From assembly GCA_034508935.3 (NCBI GenBank), contig CM067445.1, positions 76,312,128-76,376,127 on the forward strand: a stretch of DNA of 64,000 nt, written 5' to 3'. Positions within the stretch are counted from its first letter, which is position 1, and each line of letters opens with the position of its first letter. A program made the translations under genes and the position numbers. This DNA is from Berghia stephanieae. Its lineage: Eukaryota > Mollusca > Gastropoda > Nudibranchia > Aeolidiidae. Below are positions 26,080-36,626 of the stretch, piece after piece. Under the pieces are notes generated by a model, which saw only the letters and a program-made list of their open reading frames with translations, ran no database searches and was not told the origin of the DNA.

Positions 26080-29000
26080 TTAATTTTAATTCCAATGGTA
26101 ATTCTGCTGTTGGATTTCTGTATAGTATGACCAATTCACTTTCACTTTTTATTCATTATTGATTCGAAACCATAAATTTTTGTTTCTTTTTCATCTTCGA
26201 AATTCATCATTCTTATCATTATGATCATCATCGATACAACCACAGTTATCATCACTACCTCCACCAATGGCTTTTATGGTGATGTTGATGGCAGTAAATT
26301 TACATAGTATCTTTTCCTAAGCCTCAACACATTTTTATGATAAATTATAAAACATTAAAAGTATACAATATCTACACATGATATGTTTTGATGAAAAGAA
26401 TAAGATAATCTTTTAAAACTCTGAAGACCAATCACGAGCCTTAAGGTCGGAGTGAGGTCTTCCAGGATTGTGGTTCAAATTTGCTGAGAGAACTATCACC
26501 AAAACTTTTTAGATGGGATTTTGGAATGGTAAGCAGTTAGGAATTTTAGGATCTGAGCATTTGGGATGTTTCATATTGGACCAAAGGATCTTAAATGGAG
26601 TTTATTTTTGCTCCTAATACATGCTTTTCTAAACTGTCTTGACTTTTTAAGTGTCCAAAATATTACAGTTTTCTTGTCTTGATTGATTTGCAATTTCTTC
26701 AACCCCAGCCTGTATCAGTTCATTTCAAACCTTTTGATCCTTTCTGTTGGTCCATGCTATGATGAAAAAAATGTTAAGATATGGCACAGAAATTGCAGAA
26801 ATGAATATGAGGTAAGGGATTTGTAAACTGTTCTGTTGATTTATAAGATGATGTATTTTTTTTCTAATACTTAATATTAACTTTTCACAGAAATCTCAAA
26901 ACGGTTCTCATCCATTGAAGGAAATTCCAGTGAAAAATTTAAGAAAAGGTAAATATGCAGTTATAAATTGTTTTATTAGTTGTCCCATGAGGGACTGCAT
27001 TGCCTGAGTGAATACCATTGCGATGAGTTAGAATTTTAATAAATATGCGCATTTCTGTTTTGCATTGCACCACATTCCTTTATTCCATCAGTTGGCCATG
27101 GAGAACCAAATTTCCATTTCATAAAGTACAAGTCATCTCCTGAGTGCTTTTTTATATTAATGCTCTCACATCACACTTCATTGTCTATTGCTACTTATAG
27201 GATATACTTCCTATATGAACTTGACAGTCCTCTTTTTTGTTTTTACCATATCCTATGACCCCCAAAAAATTCAAATGCTAACAATCTATGAACTTTTATC
27301 TTTGAATTATATTTCCTTCTTTTTATGCTAATATTATTGTTAATGCATTACCACTGTTATGTTGTCCTCAAAGCAAACATTGATCAAGTGCAAGTTATTG
27401 AATATCAAGGGTTAAGATTGTGTAAAATTTTGTTGAACTTCTTCTCCTTTAACATCAAATTACAACATTGACTAAGATGCACCATGTAGATATTTAGAGC
27501 TGGTCAACAGCAAGTAAGCATTTCGATGTTAGATTACATAATTGCATATGAAAGGGAATTTGAAACATACAGATTATAACTTTATATCAAATATCATACA
27601 TAAGGAATAAATCTAGCTTTTTATTTGCATGCTTGGCATAAATATGATTAGAATGGTCGATTCTTTTTCATTATCAGGTAATAAACTTGGTGAGGGAGAA
27701 TATGGCTCAGTCCTGAAAGGTGTCCTTATCGAAAAGAAAAAGGTGGGGCTGTTTGGAAAAGACAAGGTAAAAGTGAATTATTTGATTTTTCTTTGGTAAA
27801 TTTCGAGTTCAGTTTTTTGTTACCAGAGGTGCCACTTCTTTTATAAATTGCCAAGTACAGCAGAATCTGCATAAGTCAACACTCTTAAAGTCAGCACTTC
27901 TAGTTGGTCTCAAATTTTCTGTTCTGTGTTCCATTCGTAATGGATGAAGTCAACCTTACTTAAATTCATCCGATCTCTCTGGTCTAGGGGTGTTGGCTTT
28001 ATCAGGATTCCACTGTATTTATTTAACCTTAAACACATTTATCAAGAAAGCTGTCCATAAGATAAAATGAGGATAGGCTGTATTAATGTTGTTATAATGT
28101 AATCTAAGAGGATATGAGAGATGATGAAATTTTAAATCATTTTCACTCTTTAAAATGTATTTGGTTTTATTTTTGTTGATATGATTCATATATGAATATT
28201 CCCCCTTTGAAAGGTTTAATAGGCTTGACTGAAAAGTCTTGATACCTATTGAAAATATCTCCCAGTGTATTGAACTCACTAGTGTAAACTTTACACACAT
28301 TTTGATGTAAAGTTTGCACTAGTGAGTTCAATACATACGTTTTGATGTAATTTATTCTTGTATTAGGTCACCAAATTTTGTTAAGATGCTATTTCTTGAT
28401 TCTGATCAATCTTATTTGAAAAAACCCGTACTCCAACATGTCGGTTGAAGATATCACACACAAAAAATCATGCAATAAACAACAGGCGGTGGCTGAGTTC
28501 CTTACTGAAAAGATATATGAACTCATAAATGGCTGTAAACAGCTGAAACATGTTTATGGTGACTGGTATGTTGGTTTTCGAACAGTTCAATGGTAGCTTA
28601 AGTGATTTAATGGAATTGATGCTGCCTCTACCAACATTAATAAGCAGGCTCGCAGTGGTTGTCCACAAACTGCATGGAGTGAACCAAATCAAGAACAAAT
28701 AGACAAACTTAACCAAGTCAATCTCGGTTAAAACAATCAACCACTTTGCAAAGGCTTAGAATATCATAGGGAAGAGTAGAAGATATAGTTTTAAAAATCC
28801 TGGGTTATAGAATGGTATGTGGTCATTAGATACTGGGAATGCTATAACAAACGCATTCTATATTGAAAGAGGAAGTTTTCTTGAAGTCGTAGAACACCCC
28901 ATTTACAGTACTGATTTAGCTCCAAGCAAGTAACTATTTCCTTTTCTTAAGACTTAAGAAACACCTCAAGGAGGTAAAGGGAGGTGCAGGCAGCGATGAC

Positions 29001-32000
29001 TCAATGGTGTCGAAGTTTGCCATGTGAATTTCTCTTTGACGTGATGCAATAACTGATGCATAGTTGACTGCTTTTGTATTCATGGGAACAGTGACTATGC
29101 TGAAATTTAAAATGATAAACGGAAAAGACATAACCTAAGCTTTGTTGTGATAATATCAAATTAAGAAATTAAGGAGCAGGCACTGATGTAAGATAAAGAT
29201 CTGAACAAGTGTTTACGAAAGGTGCCAGACAAAGCAAGAAAGAACAATTCAAGAAAAAAAACATCCCAAAAAATCAGTCGACCTCGACTGGGGATCGACC
29301 TCAGACCTTCTGATTACAGGTCAGACGTGCTACCATTTCTTGTATTTTTCTTTCTTGCTTTGTCTGGCACCTTTCATACACACTTGTTCAGATCTTTTGT
29401 TTGATACCATTGTCAATTTTGTATGTATTATAGTTTTTAAAATACAAGACTTTTCAATCTATCCTTGTACACATATGTATATGGTGGCTTGACAAAATGT
29501 GTTGAATGGTTAAAAAAAGATTAAATTCCTGAAACTAGTTCAGATGTTCAGAGCAATCCTTCTTGAGTCAAATGAGAAGTATAAGGTATAGAGAAGTGCT
29601 CGATGAAAACAGAGAATACAAATATCACCAGTGTCAGGGAGCCAAACTCTGGATCCGATTGATACGACAGCATCCCATGGCTGAGAAAGAGAGATCAGCG
29701 AGCAGCCACACTAGTCACTGAGCCATCAGTCAGTCGGACCCTGAGTACTGCTCTCTCGCACTGTGATATTTTTATTCTCTGTTTTCTCCATACCCTATAT
29801 TTTTCATCATCATTGATATCAGTGCCCCTCCACACTTTTCCTGAGTAAAATGCAATTTAAATTTTCAAAATATCTTTAAGAGGGACAAAGTTACAGATAT
29901 TTCATTAAAGAACAAGCACACAGGCTTTATCTTTATTTTGTTTCGCTCATATCTGTGAAACAGTCAGTGCAAACCGACACCTTTTTTCAGACATCAAACA
30001 TGTTTGTTTTAACATTTGTTTTTGCTCAGCAGTTTTGTTTTATTTTTAACTCATTTTAATTATTATGCCCACCATTAACTTATTGCTTTTTCAAAAATCT
30101 ATCCATTATACCTCAAGCATACAGATGTAGCCATCAAAACATTCCATTCTGTTGGGAGTCTTGATGATTTCAATCAGGAAGCCCATGTCATGCAGTCTTT
30201 GCATCATGAATATATTGTAGAGCTATTGGGAGTTTGTCAGGGACCACCACTCATGTTGGTAAGGGGGTTTACTCACTGCTGTGCTTCATTCATTATGAAA
30301 AAAAACAAATCAAAACAAAGATAAATAGACATGCAAGTTTATATAGCACATTTCCATGATGTAACAATGCGCTTCTTAAACCTTTATTATTATTATAAGT
30401 TAGAACTTTACCTGCTGGATTCAAACAAAAAGCGGATAAGGAATTGCTGATTTGATATTAAGCATCTTCATTTATAAGTCAATAAGGCTTTGGACCATAG
30501 ATTCTGTCAATCTTCGTAGTCAAGTGTTGTGGCATTCATCTTGTAGCTTATTGGTAGCTTTTTTGAGTAAGCCATAGGTGCCCAAGTTGAGTCCTTTACT
30601 CTTACTTTCTCACCATACTCAAGTGTAAAATGAATACATGGCCAGCATGGTTCAGCAGTAAAATCTTTGCTTTGTGTAGCACTGTGTGGCCTTTTTGCAA
30701 TACTGCGCTGCAGCTGAGTCCTCGGTTATTCCAGTCTTTCCTTGGAATAGACCCTCAAGACAAACTTTTCTTGGTAATTGATAAAGGCAATTTTACTTTT
30801 ATTTCCTTTATTTAATAGCATTGTCTCTATTTTTAAAAATCACAGGCAACATGTCTCGCCTCACATGTTAAATGTTGCTGTTTGCTTAGGACCTATTGTC
30901 AAGTACTTTGAGCACATTTGATGGATATTATGCTATATAAAAGCTCATAATATATTAAAAGATTTCAAAATAAAACAAAAAGTAGAAAACGCACACATAT
31001 CGATAGATTTGATTTCTTTATGTATCTTTAGCTTTGTATTATTTTTTTGTTGTTTATTTTGTTTGCTGTTTATATTATTTTGTATTATTGCATATTTTTT
31101 TTTTATTATGCGATTTCAGGTTGAAGAATTTGTGCCTATGGGTTCCATGTTAGACTTTCTGGAGGACCATCCTAGTAAAGTCAGGGTGAAAGAGGTGACC
31201 ATTGTCCTTCCACTTATCCTTTATATGCGCATGTTATTTTAATTGTATACTTTCAACCATTTTAGCAGTTACCTTTAACCGCCTCTTTTCTTCGAAAATT
31301 GTGGCATCATAAACTAGGTGACTAATGTCAACTTATTTTCAATTTTAGAGTAAAAACAATGGAAAATTAATGCTTCAAAGTACGTGTTTTTAAACTTTAA
31401 ATATTACAAGATAAGATTATAAAAAGACTCCTCAGGCCTGTGATCTGCTTATGGAACACTCTTGCTTCTGAGCCATATTGAGACCTTTAATTTAAAGATG
31501 CCCTACAGACTATCAGGAAAGTACCATGATTTAATTATTCCTTTGGATTTAATCACCAACTATAATTCTTAGTGTGACTGAGTCTGTCTATTTATATGTA
31601 GTCCTTCAGAGACATGAAGCCCGTAGAGCCTGAGCTTATCTGATCAGATTTCAATAGCGTGAAATGGACAATAGCAATTGCTTGCTATCATTTGGATAGG
31701 ACGCAAGCTATCACAAAATACTTTCCACCAGATCTAGTTGACTCAGCTGCTTGATGGACCAGGGGATCAGAAAATAAATATTGACTGCACCCGATAGAAC
31801 TCGGTGTGAAGAGAGTTCTCTGCCAACTGAACTATTGGGACCCAGAGGAAGAAGAAAAATGAAGAAGAAGATCCCTCTATAGTGTAATGGTAATACATTC
31901 CAGATAATTGGAATGATTAAGACCATCAAACTGACATAGGTCTAACCTTAATAAATTATTTTTCAGTACCAAGAGGTGGTACCTATAATCGGGGCATTTG

Positions 32001-33491
32001 CTCTGGTCTTTGACTGCCATTCCTCAACCATGGTTGTCTTTCTTTGCATGCTGATTTTCACTGGTCATCTCTTTATGGATCCACAATGTCATGTTAGAAT
32101 GACCAAAAATCGACCAACTTTTCTCTGCTTTTTCACTTCCTTTTTACTTTGCATTGCTACAATCAGCATATCAGGAGAAAAGCCTATAATTGACTTGCCT
32201 TAAATTAATTGTGCGGCTATGTGGGTATGACACTCCTTCAGATCAGAAGGCATTGGGTTTGAGTCACGCTCTGAGTAGTGCATACTTGAAACTTTGGAAA
32301 AGGCTCTTTACCCTCATTCTCTCTCACTGTACTCATGTGTAAAATTAGTACCTGGCTGTTAACAGCTTTATCTCTGTCAGGAAAAAATTGTAATATCGCC
32401 TAAGAGGCATCATGTCACGTCCTCCATGTAAAGTGTTGCTGTTGGCTAGGGACCCCCTTATAAAGCACTTTGAGCACATTTAGTGGGTATTTTTGTCTTT
32501 TTATTTTTTTTTTAAACAGTTAAAAAATCTTAGCTGGATTTATTTTAAATGATGTGAAATAGAATGGTTTTCTACTTTGTCATAATTAGGAGCTGTATTT
32601 ATGGGCAGCCCAGATAGCCATGGGAATGATGTACCTGGAGACTCAGAGTCTGGTGCATCGAGATCTTGCTGCCAGAAACATCCTACTCAAGTCATTACAA
32701 CATGTAAGTAACAACAAAAAATAAAAATAAAGTAGCCCCCCAGAACCATAAGGTCCATGGAGTCGGAGTCCTAGTTTCTGTAGTGCTAAATGGAGAATAT
32801 CAATTGCTTGCTACCCTTTTTATAGGATGTTAGTTTATCACAAAATACTTTCAACCAGATCTGATAGACTCAGCTAACCAATCACTGTTACCAGGTAGAT
32901 ACAGTTTGAGGAGGGGGGGGGGGGGGGGGGGGGGGGGGAGGGGTGTCAGAAAAAAAAAAATCTTTACTTCATATGGGGTCGATCTCATTCCCTTTGCGTG
33001 TGAAGGGATTGTTCCAATAACTGAGCTATCGGGATCCCCTATTACAATATGTGAGTAAATTTAGTTAAAACTGGGAGAGTTGTGTCAGCCATTTCACTTA
33101 TACTTGGAAGACGGACGTTCAGGCCTTGCTCTTAGCACCTCATTTTTACCTTGAGCAAGAAACTTAATAACCCCTTTTGCTTTTTTTTATTTATTCTTTT
33201 TTCTATGGTGTACCATGGTGGCTGGTTTATCTGACAATTTTTTTTTCATATGTAAATAGGGAATTGTAGTATTTATCTCCTTTATTTACGACAATGATTT
33301 AAGTAAATAATATTTACTATTTATGGCTTGATTTGGCTATGAATTCATTGCATTTGTTTTGTTTTGTTTGTTTGTTTTTTGTTTTTTCCACTCATTATTG
33401 ATAATATTGTAAAGTGCCCAGAGCTTGTGTTTTACACGAGAATGAGCGCTGTATAAATGTTTATTATTATTCTTCTTCTTCTTCTTCTTCT

Positions 33492-33522
<31 letters not shown>

Positions 33523-34182
33523 TTATTATTATTATTATTATTATATTATTATTATTATTATTATTATTATTTATTATTATTATATTATTATTATTATTCT
33601 CCCACTTTGGGAGAGTTGTGTCAGCCATTTCACTTATACTTGGAAGACGGACGTTCAGGCCTTGCTCTTAGCACCTCATTTTTACCTTGAGCAAGAAACT
33701 TAATAACCCCTTTTGCTTTTTTTATTTATTCTTTTTTCTATGGTGTACCATGGTGGCTGGTTTATCTGACAATTTTTTTTTCATATGTAAATAGGGAATT
33801 GTAGTATTTATCTCCTTTATTTACGACAATGATTTAAGTAAATAATATTTACTATTTATGGCTTGATTTGGCTATGAATTCATTGCATTTGTTTTGTTTT
33901 GTTTGTTTGTTTTTGTTTTTTCCACTCATTATTGATAATATTGTAAAGTGCCCAGAGCTTGTGTTTTACACGAGAATGAGCGCTGTATAAATGTTTATTA
34001 TTATTCTTCTTCTTATTCTTCTTCTTCTTCTTTTCTTCTTCTTCTTCTTCTTCTTCTTCTTCTTCTCTTCTTCTTCTTCTTATTATTATTATTATTATTA
34101 TTATTATATTATTATTATTATTATTATTATTATTTTTATTTTTATTATTATTATTTTATTACTATTGTTATCATTATTATTA

Positions 34183-34250
<68 letters not shown>

Positions 34251-36560
34251 TATTATTATTATTATTAGGGTTTTTTTTAATAATGTAAAAAGTATGTATT
34301 GTTTGATTTTGTCAAATTATATTTAGTGAACTTAATTTCGTCATGTAAATCTGTCAGAATTCTGTAAAGTGAAGCAGAGAACACAAAATTATTCTTCGAC
34401 TGTTTTTTTAATGGATTCCTGAAATGATGCCCTAACAATATAGCAATGGATGTTTATCTCATGATTTCACTAACACACCAGTTCTTAGTCTCTCTTCAAA
34501 ACAAACAGTGGCCAACTGTCCTGATAAATTGGGACTGCACCGATTTGAGCATCTGAGAAAAATTTAAAGAGAAAAAAAATGGGACGATTTATTTACGTGG
34601 AAATCACCCTTGCATGACCCAGGATTATGCTTTATTTTATTATTATTTTTTTTTTGGACTAGCAAATTGAAACAAGGAACAGAAAAAGCTCTAATTCTAA
34701 ATTAAGATTATATTATATAATAGTCCAAACATACTACTATTTTAGGTCATGATGATATAGTGCATTAGGGTGTCCCACTTTAGCTCTTTGAAAAGTTGGC
34801 CGCTATGAAAACAGGCTTTCTCTGCTGGACTCTCTTTCATCCACCTGAGGCAGACCTGATATTACCCTTGATTACCATAAAAACAGAACTTTATGAGCTA
34901 GGGCATGGTTATTTACTCTAAGCCTTTCAGAGCAGAGGGTTAAACATGAATTTTGTTTATCCAATTAGGAGGCAAAGACTATACAGCTGTCCCACCTGTT
35001 GCTGAAAGTCGAAATTACAGAACACAGTACGATACTACATGTCTCGAAATAAAAGTCATAAAGTCATATATCTCCCAGATAAATCAATTGAATTCGATTC
35101 CATATCACAAACAACTCTTTCAATAAAAGTTTTTTTTTTATGGTATGCAAAATTTTGTATATGATGCAAATAATTAATACAAGATCTGATGGATACGATT
35201 GTGATTGAAAGTGACTCAATGAATCTCAGTTCAAATGATAAGATAAACAGAAACCATGATCATTACCATATAGTTGCATAAAAAATTGGTAAAGTTCTGA
35301 ATCAGTAAAGCAATTTATATATCCTACCATCTGATGGAAGTTCCGAAGTTGAAATTATATGCCAGGTTCATCAAGCAAAAGCAACCTTCCAAAGCATAGT
35401 CAACATTTTCCTCGACAGAAACATTGTCAAACACAAAAATTGAGGCCACGGCAGTGCAATATAGAACTCATAGTGACGTACTCATGTGAAAAATGGATGC
35501 GAGCAGACAAATAGTAAAAGAATTGATGCGGTGGAGATGTGGTTCATAAGGAGAATGCTAAAGATCCCATGGACTGACAAAAAGATAATCACAGAAGTGA
35601 TGGAGATAGTGGAGTGCATGATCAGGAGGATAAGAAGAAGAGAGGAAAAATTCATGGGTGATATCATGAAAAGGAAAGGATTGGAAAATTTTATAATTAC
35701 TGGAAAGTGAGAAGGAAAAAGAGCACCTGGCCGGCAGTGGCAAAAAAATGATAGTAGATAGAATGATTGGGAACAGAAGGAAAAATAGCACAGTGCAGAA
35801 GATGCAAGAAAGAATGGAGTGGAGAGCTTTGATATACTTGCCAATGCAGTGAAGTACATGAACAACTAACAATCCATTAGAAATGAAACACTGAAAACTG
35901 GTCGTGAAGAGCACCTTTAACCAGAAAAGAAATTTTTGATTCTTATTCAGCGATGATTACAAAATAATGAACTAATTGAATTTGTGAAATTGGCAAAGAG
36001 GAGTGTGTCATTCCACGTTTGACTGGCTGTCCATCTATCCTTCTCTGCCTTCTGTACTAAAATCTTTTAATTTTCATTTTATCCAGGTAAAAATCAGTGA
36101 TTTTGGCCTTTCCAGGGCGATGGGATCAGACAAAGAATATTACAAAGCTTCTAAAGGAGGACGATGGCCAATAAAATGGTGAGGCTATTTTATAGATATC
36201 CAACTCTCCACAAGTTTTACAAGCCAATCCTCTTCATTGGCTCGTAGACACTAGCACTTCTATTTTTTTTTTTTATTTCATCATTGATAAAACTGACTGA
36301 TCTTTCTGAGTGTTTGTCTGAATTCATTTTCAGCCAAATCCTGGAGCAAATTCTGACTTTCACATTCCCGTGTGTTGTTTTCATACAAAGGAGAATGGTA
36401 AAGGCTACTTTCAAACTTGTAAAATCCACTAGTGTTAAGTGATTTCAAGCTTCCTGACCATACAATAGATGAAAAGCTGGGCATTTGATCGTGACTGGTT
36501 TCGAGGCTATTTTTTCTGTGGTTGTTGATGGCTCAGGTTTCATTAAACTTTTCTCTCTCT

Positions 36561-36626
<66 letters not shown>

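Larger units (their letters stand above)
28223..29462 (+). mobile_element. mariner-type DNA transposon fossil
   Basis: The ends carry inverted CTGAAAAGTCTTG (28228-28241) and ATTGAAAAGTCTTG (minus strand, about 29446-29459), as in mariner. Between them is a decayed transposase: an N-terminal block near 28485-28740 ([49 protein letters not shown]) and a C-terminal block near 28880-28980 ([16 protein letters not shown]). Much of the middle is deleted and there are several stops, so it is old. A fold-back element (29195-29397) sits inside its 3' end. Confidence 0.82.

Noticed and set aside
29278-29336. Possible functional tRNA gene
   Set aside because: The arms of a cloverleaf do not pair well and it sits between inverted repeats in a mobile element; better read as a SINE-like core.
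29222-29404. 60-codon plus-strand frame with [14 protein letters not shown]
   Set aside because: It is the translation of the tRNA-like core and arms of the fold-back element.
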